A stretch of DNA of 64,000 nucleotides from Bacteroidota bacterium (GTDB taxonomy: Bacteria > Bacteroidota > Ignavibacteria > UBA10030 > SZUA-254), in contig JAGVIE010000038.1 of NCBI GenBank assembly GCA_020056225.1, positions 25,835 to 89,834 on the forward strand. Direction: 5' to 3'. Below are positions 10,602 through 19,586 of the stretch, in pieces (within the stretch, counting starts at the first letter, position 1; every line of letters begins with the position of its first letter). The position numbers and the translations under genes are program-made. Under the pieces are notes generated by a model. That model had not been told where the DNA came from, searched no databases, and saw nothing but the letters and a program-made list of their open reading frames with translations.

Positions 10602-10630
10602 TTGACTTTCAAAGGCAATTTTACTACCAT
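10602..10630 (+). promoter_or_regulatory. Predicted promoter of birA, nearly leaderless
   Basis: TTGACT (10602-10607), a 17-nt spacer and TACCAT (10625-10630). The start site would fall near 10637, only a few bases before the ATG at 10640, which implies an almost leaderless transcript. The -35 context, CTTGACTTTCA, is the same as in the promoter at 21551. Confidence 0.5.
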
Positions 10631-10639
10631 CAGAACGCA

Positions 10640-11413
10640 ATGAAAGCCAAAGAAATCCAGAGCTACGTTACATCCCAGATCTTCGGAAAAAAAATTTTCG
10701 CATACGAAGTTGTTGAGTCAACAAACACTACGGCAAAGTCATTAATTCAAGATAGTACAGATGGAACGATAGTGATCGCTGACGCTCAAACTGCCGGCAG
10801 GGGGCGATTGAAACGAGAATGGTTATCAGAGCCGAAAAAGAATTTAACTTTTTCGGTGATCATAAAACCTGAAATTGCACCGGAGTTGTTTGGCGTTCTA
10901 TCATTGTACGCGGGACTCTCTGTCGCAGAGGCAATAGAGAGTGTTGCAAAATTACGACCCGTTTGTAAGTGGCCCAACGACGTTATGTTAAACGGAAAAA
11001 AGTTTTGTGGAATTTTATCTGAAGCGGTTTTTAATAGAGAAATGTTAGCCGGGGTTATTGTTGGAATCGGAATTAATATAAACCAATCGATTTTTCCGAG
11101 GGAACTTGAGTCGATTGCAACATCGTTGTTACAGGTAACCGGCAAAGAGTTAGATCGATTTAGTATTCTTGCCGCCGTTCTTGATCGCATGGAATATAAT
11201 TATACATCGATCAAAACCGGCAACTCAACCGGAATAATTGAAGGATGGAAAAAATACTCCACCATGTTCGGTAAGGAAATAACCATAAATCAAGATAAAC
11301 ATCCTGTCAGGGGAATCGCAAAACGGCTTGACGATGACGGCGGATTAATTTTGCTCACGAATAAAGGCGAGGAAAAATTTCTCGCAGGAGATGTCGCATT
11401 ATGCTCTTGGTAA
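10640..11413 (+). CDS. birA: Biotin--[acetyl-CoA-carboxylase] ligase (no DNA-binding domain)
   Basis: A 257-residue biotin protein ligase that activates biotin as biotinyl-AMP and attaches it to the biotin carboxyl carrier subunit of acetyl-CoA carboxylase. Signatures are ESTNTTAK, the GRGRLKREW biotinyl-AMP loop, and CKWPNDVMLNGKKFCGIL. It lacks the N-terminal helix-turn-helix of E. coli BirA, so it is a class I enzyme and not a repressor. The 3' end overlaps coaX by 13 nt, indicating a two-gene operon. Confidence 0.93.
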   Translation: MKAKEIQSYVTSQIFGKKIFAYEVVESTNTTAKSLIQDSTDGTIVIADAQTAGRGRLKREWLSEPKKNLTFSVIIKPEIAPELFGVLSLYAGLSVAEAIESVAKLRPVCKWPNDVMLNGKKFCGILSEAVFNREMLAGVIVGIGININQSIFPRELESIATSLLQVTGKELDRFSILAAVLDRMEYNYTSIKTGNSTGIIEGWKKYSTMFGKEITINQDKHPVRGIAKRLDDDGGLILLTNKGEEKFLAGDVALCSW

Positions 11414-12180
11414 TAGATATCGGCAATACAAATGCTGTGTTTGGATTTTTTTTAAAAGGTAAATTTATGCTCGACCGGAGAATGTCAAGCAAGGTAAAAA
11501 GAACAGAAGACGAGTTGTTCATCCTGCTGAAGCATTTCTGCGAGCAATCGAAAATATCACCCGAGGGATTACAGGGGGTTGTGATTGCATCGGTGGTTCC
11601 GGATGCGACTCTTTCGTTCAGCAAGATGTTTAAAAAGTATCTTAAGCTCTCGCCGGTGATAATATCCGGAACGATGGATGCCGGCATCAAAATTCCGTAC
11701 GATGATCCTGCAACATTAGGCGCAGACAGAATATGCGGCGTGATAGCCACGCTACAGAAGTTCGGCGGTCCTGCCATTATTGTTGACTTCGGAACGGCGA
11801 CTACATACGACGTTCTCTCAAGCAAGGGCGAATACCTTGGCGGCGTGATTGCGCCCGGGATTGAAACTTCAGCGGCAGAACTCTTCAAGAGAACCGCCAG
11901 ACTTCCCAGAACGGAACTTCTATTTCCGGCATCTATCATTGCCACAAATACCAAAAACGCAATTCAATCGGGGGTTATGTTCGCCGCGGTAGATGCTTTT
12001 GAGGGGATGGTGCGTCGTCTTAGGCGGACTGCCGGCAAATACGCGACAGTAGTTGCTACGGGCGGTTATGCGTCTCTAATTTCCGAGATGACAAGCGAAA
12101 TAAAATATATGGAACCGAATCTTGTTCTCGAGGGAGCCCGGCTAATTTACGAACATAATATTAAAAAAGGGAAGAAATAA
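11401..12180 (+). CDS. coaX: Type III pantothenate kinase
   Basis: A 259-residue kinase that phosphorylates pantothenate, the first step of coenzyme A synthesis. Family motifs are LVIDIGNTNAVFGFF at the N-terminus (phosphate loop), LGADRICGV, IIVDFGTATTYDVL and GGVIAPGIETSAAELF. The length fits CoaX. It overlaps birA by 13 nt; this birA-coaX pairing is common in bacteria and links two cofactor functions. The downstream gap of 214 nt ends in the promoter of the polyprenyl synthase gene. Confidence 0.95.
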   Translation: MLLVIDIGNTNAVFGFFLKGKFMLDRRMSSKVKRTEDELFILLKHFCEQSKISPEGLQGVVIASVVPDATLSFSKMFKKYLKLSPVIISGTMDAGIKIPYDDPATLGADRICGVIATLQKFGGPAIIVDFGTATTYDVLSSKGEYLGGVIAPGIETSAAELFKRTARLPRTELLFPASIIATNTKNAIQSGVMFAAVDAFEGMVRRLRRTAGKYATVVATGGYASLISEMTSEIKYMEPNLVLEGARLIYEHNIKKGKK

Positions 12181-12360
12181 AAACTCATAAATTGGGCACG
12201 CTATAAGACAAATCATAACATCTGCTAAGAATTGATTTGGAGAGAAACGAATTTCTCATCTAAATTATAATCATCTTTTGATTTCGCTTGCATGTAGCGC
12301 AATAATAAACCGTAACCGGAAGCGAATAGCACTAAAATTACCTGCTTTTTATATACTTCC

Positions 12361-12397
12361 TTGATTCTCACACCATGTTTTCTTATTATAAAACATG
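12361..12397 (+). promoter_or_regulatory. Promoter with palindrome overlapping -10 and start codon
   Basis: TTGATT (12361-12366), a 17-nt spacer and TATTAT (12384-12389) place the transcription start at about 12395-12396, which is the ATG itself. Superimposed is a perfect 8-bp inverted repeat CATGTTTT (12374-12381) / AAAACATG (12390-12397), centred on the -10 box and ending in the start codon. This fits a leaderless mRNA controlled by a protein bound over the promoter. Confidence 0.5.
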
Positions 12398-13396
12398 AAG
12401 AGTGACAAACAGCCGTTAATCGATTTCGACAACGTATATAATAAACACAAAGAACGTGTTGAGCGAAGAATCAAAATTCTTTTTCGCAGGCGTTCGCCTG
12501 TATCGGTATACGATCCTATCCGGTACATTCTTAACTCGGGAGGTAAACGATTCCGCGCTGTGCTTACGCTTCTTTCGTGCGAAGCGGTAGGGGGCAGTGC
12601 GTCTGCCGCTCTTGATGCCGCGACTGCGATTGAAATTCTGCATAACTTTACGCTTGTCCATGATGATGTAATGGATCATGCCGATCTTCGGCGCGGTAAA
12701 CCGACTGTTCACAATAAATGGGATGAAAATATCGCCATACTTTCAGGCGACGAAATGATCGCGCAGGCGTACCATACATTGTTAAAAACAGAATCACGGC
12801 AGATAAAAAAAATTCTATCTGTCTATACCGACGCTCTTATTCAAGTATGCGAAGGACAAGGATTCGACAAGGAGTTTGAAACCAGAAAAAATGTTACCAT
12901 AGAAGATTATTTTGATATGATCGCGAAGAAAACCGGCAGAGTTATAGCCGCATCGGCTCAGATCGGCGCAATGATAGGCGGCGGTACAATACGTCAAATT
13001 ACCGCACTACGAAAATTTGGAGAACACGTAGGGAGGGCGTTTCAGGTTATGGACGATCTTCTGGATATTGTCGGAAACGCAGGGGAGTTCGGAAAAAAAA
13101 TCGGAGGCGATGTACGCGAAGGTAAAAAAACATATTTGTTATTGAAAGCTAAAGCGCTGGCAAGAGGAAACGAACTGAGAGTTTTGCAATCTATAGTTCC
13201 GGGGAACAGTTATACACAAGCGCAGATCAGACAGGTGAGAGCCATTTATCAAAGAACCGGCGCGATAGATATGGCGCGCGCCGAGATCACCCGGAGTACA
13301 AAGCAAGCCCAACATGAACTTGCAAAACTGCCGGCTGGGCGCGCTTCGTCGACGCTATTTTGGCTTTCTAATCAGTTGTTAGAACGAAGCGCATAA
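12395..13396 (+). CDS. Trans-polyprenyl diphosphate synthase
   Basis: A 333-residue all-helical prenyltransferase that condenses isopentenyl diphosphate into a linear chain, probably the side chain of a respiratory quinone or a C20+ precursor. GGKRFRAVL precedes the first aspartate-rich motif VHDDVMDHADLRRGKPTVH. The second is FQVMDDLLDIVG, followed by GKKIGGDVREGKKTYLL. Chain length cannot be told from sequence alone; IspB-type octaprenyl/heptaprenyl synthase is the likeliest. The ptsH gene starts 4 nt downstream, so the isoprenoid and PTS genes appear to share a transcript. Confidence 0.9.
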   Translation: MKSDKQPLIDFDNVYNKHKERVERRIKILFRRRSPVSVYDPIRYILNSGGKRFRAVLTLLSCEAVGGSASAALDAATAIEILHNFTLVHDDVMDHADLRRGKPTVHNKWDENIAILSGDEMIAQAYHTLLKTESRQIKKILSVYTDALIQVCEGQGFDKEFETRKNVTIEDYFDMIAKKTGRVIAASAQIGAMIGGGTIRQITALRKFGEHVGRAFQVMDDLLDIVGNAGEFGKKIGGDVREGKKTYLLLKAKALARGNELRVLQSIVPGNSYTQAQIRQVRAIYQRTGAIDMARAEITRSTKQAQHELAKLPAGRASSTLFWLSNQLLERSA

Positions 13397-13400
13397 CGAC

Positions 13401-13664
13401 ATGGTTGAGCGTGAGATCACGATAAAAAACCGCAGTGGTTTGCATACCAGACCCGCTGCAACCCTGGTGAAAACTGCGGCTGGATTCAAATCAGATTTTT
13501 TAATATATAAAGATGGAATGGAAATTAACGGAAAAAGCATTATTGGCGTAATGACGCTCGCCGCAGAGCAAGGGGCGGCGCTTCTTCTTAAGTTCGAAGG
13601 TCCCGATGAAGAAAGTGCGGCTATAGCGGTTGTGGATTTGTTCGAGCGTGGTTTTGATGAGTGA
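13401..13664 (+). CDS. ptsH: Phosphocarrier protein HPr
   Basis: An 87-residue HPr. The phosphorylation site is RSGLHTRPA with His15; the regulatory region GKSIIGVM carries Ser46, the residue phosphorylated by HPr kinase in many bacteria. It receives phosphate from enzyme I, encoded 3 nt downstream. No sugar-specific enzyme II gene lies in the window, so a regulatory role is as likely as sugar import. Confidence 0.95.
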   Translation: MVEREITIKNRSGLHTRPAATLVKTAAGFKSDFLIYKDGMEINGKSIIGVMTLAAEQGAALLLKFEGPDEESAAIAVVDLFERGFDE

Positions 13665-13667
13665 ACA

Positions 13668-15434
13668 ATGGCAGACGGCTCAGCGAATATAAAAGAAATA
13701 ATTCTGAAGGGAATCCCCGCATCTCACGGTATTGCCATCGGTGCAGCGTATATTTTCATCAAAGATAATCCGATTGTTGAAGAACGTACTGTCGGAGAGG
13801 CAGATATCCTCTCGGAGATTGATCGTCTCAATCGAGCTATCGAGAAATCATCTAAGGAATTGAATAAGATTCTTGTTTTTGCCCAGGAGAAGATTGGCGA
13901 AGCGAAAGCAAAAATTCTTGAAGCGCAGATGATGGTGCTTGAAGATCAGGTGCTGATGAACTCTATCCGAAAACGTATTCACTCGGAAAAGAAAAACGTT
14001 GAATTCATTGTAAGCGATGAGATCGGGAAGTATTGCGCACTTATGCTCAAAGCGCAGGATGAATACATGCATGAGCGTGCACACGACATGGAAGATTTGA
14101 AAAATCGCATCATTCGTAATCTACGGCAAGAACGGCTTGTATCGCGGCTTGAAGGCTCTGTTATTATTGTTGCTCACACCCTCACACCCGTGGACACTAT
14201 GATTCTCAGTCGAAATCATGTTCTTGGTTATGCTACGGATCGCGGAGGTATCACATCGCACGCGGCGTTGTTCTCACGCGCATTAAAAATTCCGGCAATA
14301 GTAGGCCTTGGCGATGTAAGCCGGCAAATTATATCAGGCGACACGCTTATACTTGATGGATACAGCGGCACCCTCATTGTTCGCCCGACCGAAATACACA
14401 TCGAAGAATTCAAAAAAAAGCAGGAAAGAATGCACAAGTTCGAGAAGGAACTTGAACCGTTAAAAGACCTGCCGGCAGAAACAAAGGATGGTCACCGCAT
14501 TGAACTCTCGGCGAATATCGAATTAATAGATGAGCTTGATTATGTTGTTGTGCAAGGATCGCAGGGTGTGGGTTTGTACCGCACTGAAAGCCTTCTTATC
14601 GATCGCGACGATTTCCCATCTGAAGAAGAGCAGTACATTGAATATAAAAAGTTTGCCGAGCGCATCTACCCGCATCGCGTTATAATGAGGACGTTCGATG
14701 TTGGAGGCGATAAAATATCTGCGGCAGTTGCCGAAGAGTCTAATCCGTTTCTTGGATGGCGCGGCATCCGTGTCGGCTTAGATCGCCCCGAATTACTGAT
14801 GGACCAGATTCGCGCCATGCTCCGGGCAAGCACTAAGAAGAATATTGCAATCATGTTCCCGATGATTGCAACTCTTGCCGAGGTGCGAAAAGCAAAGGAA
14901 TATATTCGGAAAGCAAAAGCAGAGCTGCGTGCCCAGGGAGTAAAGTTCCACGACAAAATTCCTATCGGCGTGATGATTGAAGTTCCATCGGCGGCGCTTG
15001 TTGTTTCGCAGATAGCCGCAGAAGTTGATTTCATAAGCGTCGGCTCGAATGATTTAACGCAATATCTTCTTGCAGTTGACAGAGGCAACACGCTCGTTTC
15101 AAAACTTTATCGTGAGTTCGATCCGAGCGTTATAATTACGCTGAAACATATAATCAACGGCGGACATAGACAGGGAGTCTGGGTCGGTATTTGCGGTGAA
15201 ATGGCGGGACATCCGCTTGCCGTGCCGCTTCTTGTCGGGCTTGGTATGAATGAGCTTAGCGTTGTACCCGCAATTCTGCCCGAGGTCAAAAAGATTATAC
15301 GCTCGTTAAATTACAGTGATGCACGGGAGATGGCGACGAAAGCTCTCACCCTCTCTACCAGCGATGAGATTGAAAAACTCGCGCTCAAGTTCTTCCGGAA
15401 GCATTTCCCGGATATACCGATGAGCGACGATTAA
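13668..15434 (+). CDS. ptsI: Phosphoenolpyruvate--protein phosphotransferase (PTS enzyme I)
   Basis: A 588-residue enzyme I that takes phosphate from PEP and hands it to HPr. The N-terminal part is the HPr-binding helical domain; the phosphohistidine is His198 in DRGGITSHAALFSRALKIP. The PEP-binding TIM barrel contains GVGLYRTE, the SVGSNDLTQY loop, and WVGICGEMAGHP with the conserved active-site Cys. Length matches the family. It starts 3 nt after the ptsH stop and is followed 37 nt later by a sugar-phosphate isomerase gene. Confidence 0.97.
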   Translation: MADGSANIKEIILKGIPASHGIAIGAAYIFIKDNPIVEERTVGEADILSEIDRLNRAIEKSSKELNKILVFAQEKIGEAKAKILEAQMMVLEDQVLMNSIRKRIHSEKKNVEFIVSDEIGKYCALMLKAQDEYMHERAHDMEDLKNRIIRNLRQERLVSRLEGSVIIVAHTLTPVDTMILSRNHVLGYATDRGGITSHAALFSRALKIPAIVGLGDVSRQIISGDTLILDGYSGTLIVRPTEIHIEEFKKKQERMHKFEKELEPLKDLPAETKDGHRIELSANIELIDELDYVVVQGSQGVGLYRTESLLIDRDDFPSEEEQYIEYKKFAERIYPHRVIMRTFDVGGDKISAAVAEESNPFLGWRGIRVGLDRPELLMDQIRAMLRASTKKNIAIMFPMIATLAEVRKAKEYIRKAKAELRAQGVKFHDKIPIGVMIEVPSAALVVSQIAAEVDFISVGSNDLTQYLLAVDRGNTLVSKLYREFDPSVIITLKHIINGGHRQGVWVGICGEMAGHPLAVPLLVGLGMNELSVVPAILPEVKKIIRSLNYSDAREMATKALTLSTSDEIEKLALKFFRKHFPDIPMSDD

Positions 15435-15471
15435 TTTTTTTTTATTGCCCAATAACAATTAACGGACACAT

Positions 15472-16521
15472 ATGAAACAAATTAGCATTCAGCGGTACGA
15501 TAGATCGGAATTCCGGCAACTACTCATCGATTTTCCTAAACAAGTTGAAGATGCTGTGCGAATTGGGAAGAAATTCTCTCCGCCAAACAAACGGTCACTC
15601 ATCAACAATATAGTTGTCAGCGGTTTAGGCGGATCGGCGATTGGCGGAGATCTTCTGCGTTCGTATCTTGCCGGAGAAATAACTATCCCGTTCGTTGTTA
15701 ACCGGCATTATTGCTTGCCGGAGTTCGTCGATGGGCGAACACTTGTAGTCATCTCAAGTTATTCCGGTAACACAGAAGAAACGATTGCCGCGCACGCCGA
15801 CGCGAAGAAACGCAAGGCGAAAGTTCTTTGTATTAGCTCAAACGGCGAGACGGCACAAATGGCAAAGAAATTCAAGCAACCGCTAATTATTATTCCAAAA
15901 GGTTATCCTCCCCGTGCCGCTCTTGGATATTCTTTCTTCCCGATGCTCATGGCATTCACAAAAATGAAGCTGATCAAACCAAGAGAAGTGGATATAAAAG
16001 AGACCATCTCGATGCTGAAGAAAAAATCGAAAAAGTACGGCGCGCTTAGCGACAAGAATCCGGCATTCCGGCTTGCGAAACAGTTGTTCATGAAGCTTCC
16101 GATTATTTACACTGCCGCAGAGAGATTCGATGTCGTGAACCTGCGCTGGCGCGGACAGATTGCTGAGAATGCCAAACAGCTTGCATTCGGGCATGTACTG
16201 CCGGAGATGAACCACAATGAACTTGTCGGGTGGAAAGTTTTACGCCGGACGATGGAAGAAGATATGGTTGTTCTTTTCCTGCGCGATAAGTTCGATCACG
16301 AGCGCGTACAATTGAGGATGAATATCACGAAAGATATAATAAACCAATACGCATCGAAGGTGATTGAAGTTCAGAGTGAGGGGAAATCGCTTCTTACCCG
16401 CATGTTCTCGCTGATATATTTAGGCGACTGGGTGAGCTATTACCTCGCTATCTTGAATGGTGTTGACCCGACTCCCGTGAAAGTGATAGATTATTTGAAG
16501 AACGAGCTGGGTAAAGTGTGA
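15472..16521 (+). CDS. Bifunctional phosphoglucose/phosphomannose isomerase
   Basis: A 349-residue SIS-fold isomerase of the archaeal/bacterial PGI/PMI family, interconverting fructose-6-phosphate with glucose-6-phosphate and mannose-6-phosphate. Evidence: VVSGLGGSAIGGDLLRSYL (first SIS loop), VISSYSGNTEETIAAH (the STGNT-like phosphate-binding loop) and PEMNHNELVGW near the C-terminus, which carries active-site His and Glu. It is shorter than classical PGI (~550 aa), as expected. It follows ptsI and probably belongs to the same transcript, connecting the region to sugar-phosphate metabolism. Confidence 0.9.
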   Translation: MKQISIQRYDRSEFRQLLIDFPKQVEDAVRIGKKFSPPNKRSLINNIVVSGLGGSAIGGDLLRSYLAGEITIPFVVNRHYCLPEFVDGRTLVVISSYSGNTEETIAAHADAKKRKAKVLCISSNGETAQMAKKFKQPLIIIPKGYPPRAALGYSFFPMLMAFTKMKLIKPREVDIKETISMLKKKSKKYGALSDKNPAFRLAKQLFMKLPIIYTAAERFDVVNLRWRGQIAENAKQLAFGHVLPEMNHNELVGWKVLRRTMEEDMVVLFLRDKFDHERVQLRMNITKDIINQYASKVIEVQSEGKSLLTRMFSLIYLGDWVSYYLAILNGVDPTPVKVIDYLKNELGKV

Positions 16522-16617
16522 AGATAATCCAATAGGAGATATTGAGTAAGGCATAGCGGCAACCGAAAATTTAAAATCTGTATCACACTCTTAAATTGTA
16601 AATATCAGTTTGTTTAG

Positions 16618-16644
16618 ATCTCAATGATCTCAATGATCTCATTG
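16618..16644. repeat. Three tandem 9-nt repeats
   Basis: ATCTCAATG, ATCTCAATG and ATCTCATTG lie head to tail in the 188-nt gap before the next operon. They may be a regulator-binding array or replication slippage. No promoter can be tied to them with confidence. Confidence 0.4.
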
Positions 16645-16736
16645 TCTCAACGGTAAACATTCTAACCGCAAAGGTGTAAAAGCACAAAGGATTGTTTACC
16701 TCCTGAAATATGCTAATTAGAAACAACACTTTCACT

Positions 16737-19586
16737 ATGTTTAATCGGTTAATTAAATATCTTCTAATCTTAACAATTCTCACAACTTCTGCATCGTCTC
16801 AGTTCTTCTACTTCGGCAGGAATAAAGTCCAGTACACTAACTTCGATTGGCATGTTCTGAAGACCGAGCACTTCGATATCTATTATTATCAGGAAATGAA
16901 AGACCTTGCAGAGCGAGGAGCTTATTTTGCCGAGGAGAGTTACAAAATTCTTGAGGAGAAGTTTCTCCACAATGTATCTAACCGCATACCGCTTATATTT
17001 TACAGTTCGCATCTTCACTTTCAGCAGACGAATGTAACATCCGGCATGGTTCCGGAAGGTGTAGGAGGTTTTTTTGAATTCATCAAAGGGCGCGTTGTAA
17101 TTCCATACTCCGGCTCGATGTGGGAATTCAGACACGTAATAAGGCACGAGCTTGTGCACGTCTTCATGAATAGCAAAATAAACCGTGTACTGCTCGATCA
17201 CCGGATAATTCAGGATCATCTGCCACCGCTCTGGTTTATCGAAGGATTGGCTGAGTACTGGTCGAGCGAGTGGGACATACAGGCAGAGATGGTTATGCGA
17301 GACGCTGTTGTGAGTAATTATGTGGTTCCGCTGAACAACATGGACGATATTTATGGAACATATCTGATGTATAAGGAGGGACAAAATCTTCTTCAGTTTA
17401 TTGCCGAACATTACGGCGAGGAAAAGATTCTATTGCTAATGGAAAATTTTTGGAAATCGAATTCGTTCGAGGATATTTTCAAAATAACGATAGGTGGGAA
17501 TTATAAAGAATTCGATGAAGAGTGGATCTATGCACTGAAGAAAAAATATTATCCTCTTCTTGCCGGCGCCGATCAGCCTAGCGGGATCACCGCGCCGGTT
17601 GTTACGGATGGATTCAACTCCAAACCCGTTTTTTACAAGGAGGACGGCAAAAAAGAAATATTGTTCGTAGGCAACCGCACCGGCTATACAAGCATATATC
17701 GGATAGATCTTGACAGCGTTATGGGCAGAAAGGAATTTAAACCGTCGCTTTTAATTCAAGGAGAAAAAACCAATGAGTTTGAGGCGTTTCATCTTTTCCA
17801 GAGCAAGTTAGATATTTCGAAAGACGGCGTGCTTGCTTTCATTACAAAGAGCGGCGAGAACGACGCGCTTCATCTTTTTGATTTAAAGAAAAATCGGATT
17901 GCAAAAACATATAACTTCAAAGACCTCGTAGTAATCGGTTCGCCGTCGTGGTCGCTGGATGGAAAGCGGATTGCGTTTACCTCTATCGATAAATCCGGAA
18001 CGAACGATTTGTATATATGGAACATCGAAAACGAAAAACTATCGCGCCTGACCAACGATATATATGACGAACGCGACCCGGAATGGCAGCCATTCGGGGA
18101 TAATATAGTATTCATATCTGACCGTACTCCTTACGGCAAAGAGGGAAAATATAATTTGTTTGTTTACCACACCGCTTCGGGTGCCATTAGTTATTTAACA
18201 TACGGTAATGAGAGTTATTACGCTCCGCGGTTTTCTCCCGATGGTCGGGTGCTTATACTTACATCCGATGTCGGCGGGACACGGAATGTGTGGATGATGA
18301 AACTTGATTCGCTGATGCAGTCTAAGGAGATGCGAAAGATTACCCGTTTCACAACGGCAGCATTCGATCCGGCATGGGTTGATAGTAATTTGGTTTTCGT
18401 TGCTTTTGAGAGCTTTGGCTTCCAGATTCGATTCATCAAGGATGTGTATGCCATTTACGATTCTTCAACGGAAATTCGACCCCTTAATTTTCTTGTCGCT
18501 GAAACTCAATGGTCGCCGCAATCGGTCGCCGGTGCATCGGAAGCTCAATCGCTGAAATATACCGGAGAGTACAGCTTAGATCTTGCGCAAAGCCAGATTG
18601 CGACTGATCCCGTATTCGGCACATCGGGCGGCGCGTTTCTGGCAATGAGCGATATACTCGGCAACGAGCAGTATAATTTTCTTCTATACAACACGGCGCA
18701 AAGCACCGACGAACTGCTTTCAAGTTTCAATGTCGCAATCTCCAGGGTTTCGCTGCAGAAGCGCACCAATTATTCTGTCGGAATATATCGTTTCAGCGGA
18801 AGGCGATACGATCTTACCGATCCCGACGAATTTTTTTACGAGAGGGTCTTCGGCGGTTATTTTGCATTGAGTTATCCGCTCTCGAAGTTCAGGAGGATAT
18901 CTCTTACAACAAGTCTCAGTCATTCCGAGAAGGATGTCACCGGTGAGGGTGGATTTGTTTCCGGTTCAGGCGGTATAGATTTTTCACGGCGGGCTTTGTT
19001 TCTATCGAATGCAATTTCATTCACACACGATAATTCCCTCTGGGGACCGAGCGGACCTCTCGACGGAAACCGATTCAACATCACGCTCGCTTATACAAGC
19101 GATATTCAATATTCCAACGCTAATTATTATTCGATTATCTTAGACTACCGATATTATTTACGTTTATCATTGCGTTCCGCTTACGCTGTGCGGGCATGGT
19201 TGTTTTACAATGACGGACAGGAAGCCCGGCGTTTCTTCATGGGCGGCAGTTGGGATTTACGCGGATATCCCCGATGGTCTATTCGCGGTAAAAAATTGTG
19301 GTTGTTAAGCCAGGAGCTTAGGTATCCGTTCGTCGATCAGTTCACCATAAAGTTTCCGTTTGTCGGGATAGCGCTTTTCGGAATACGTGGCGCGTTATTT
19401 ATTGATGCAGGCAACGCATGGGACAATGATTATTCGGAAACACTCGCTTCTGTTGGTTCCGGTGTTCGTCTGAATCTGGGAAACATCATCGTACTTCGTT
19501 ACGATATCGGCAAGCGGTTGGAAAACAATTTCAGTAAAATTCAGGATGGTTTGTTCTATCAGTTTTTCTTCGGATGGGATTTTTAA
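16737..19586 (+). CDS. Gluzincin peptidase - TolB-like propeller - outer-membrane barrel fusion
   Basis: About 949 residues from the ATG at 16737, which opens directly into a signal peptide (MFNRLIKYLLILTILTTSAS); an ATG at 16710 would add nine residues. The N-terminal third is peptidase-MA-like with zinc motif RHELVHVFM (HExxH) and, about 30 residues on, WFIEGLAEYW providing the third ligand. The centre has TolB/PD40 propeller repeats (GSPSWSLDGKRIAF, DPEWQPFGDNIVF, APRFSPDGRVLIL). The C-terminal ~300 residues resemble an Omp85/BamA barrel (GGSWDLRGYPRW, GALFIDAGNAWD) ending in Phe. It is probably an outer-membrane protein with a periplasmic or surface protease. First gene of a three-gene envelope operon. 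Confidence 0.8.
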   Translation: MFNRLIKYLLILTILTTSASSQFFYFGRNKVQYTNFDWHVLKTEHFDIYYYQEMKDLAERGAYFAEESYKILEEKFLHNVSNRIPLIFYSSHLHFQQTNVTSGMVPEGVGGFFEFIKGRVVIPYSGSMWEFRHVIRHELVHVFMNSKINRVLLDHRIIQDHLPPLWFIEGLAEYWSSEWDIQAEMVMRDAVVSNYVVPLNNMDDIYGTYLMYKEGQNLLQFIAEHYGEEKILLLMENFWKSNSFEDIFKITIGGNYKEFDEEWIYALKKKYYPLLAGADQPSGITAPVVTDGFNSKPVFYKEDGKKEILFVGNRTGYTSIYRIDLDSVMGRKEFKPSLLIQGEKTNEFEAFHLFQSKLDISKDGVLAFITKSGENDALHLFDLKKNRIAKTYNFKDLVVIGSPSWSLDGKRIAFTSIDKSGTNDLYIWNIENEKLSRLTNDIYDERDPEWQPFGDNIVFISDRTPYGKEGKYNLFVYHTASGAISYLTYGNESYYAPRFSPDGRVLILTSDVGGTRNVWMMKLDSLMQSKEMRKITRFTTAAFDPAWVDSNLVFVAFESFGFQIRFIKDVYAIYDSSTEIRPLNFLVAETQWSPQSVAGASEAQSLKYTGEYSLDLAQSQIATDPVFGTSGGAFLAMSDILGNEQYNFLLYNTAQSTDELLSSFNVAISRVSLQKRTNYSVGIYRFSGRRYDLTDPDEFFYERVFGGYFALSYPLSKFRRISLTTSLSHSEKDVTGEGGFVSGSGGIDFSRRALFLSNAISFTHDNSLWGPSGPLDGNRFNITLAYTSDIQYSNANYYSIILDYRYYLRLSLRSAYAVRAWLFYNDGQEARRFFMGGSWDLRGYPRWSIRGKKLWLLSQELRYPFVDQFTIKFPFVGIALFGIRGALFIDAGNAWDNDYSETLASVGSGVRLNLGNIIVLRYDIGKRLENNFSKIQDGLFYQFFFGWDF

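Noticed and set aside
10347..10639. CIRCE/HrcA element upstream of dnaK
   Set aside because: No TTAGCACTC-N9-GAGTGCTAA-like repeat is present; only an unrelated 7-bp palindrome at 10537-10551.
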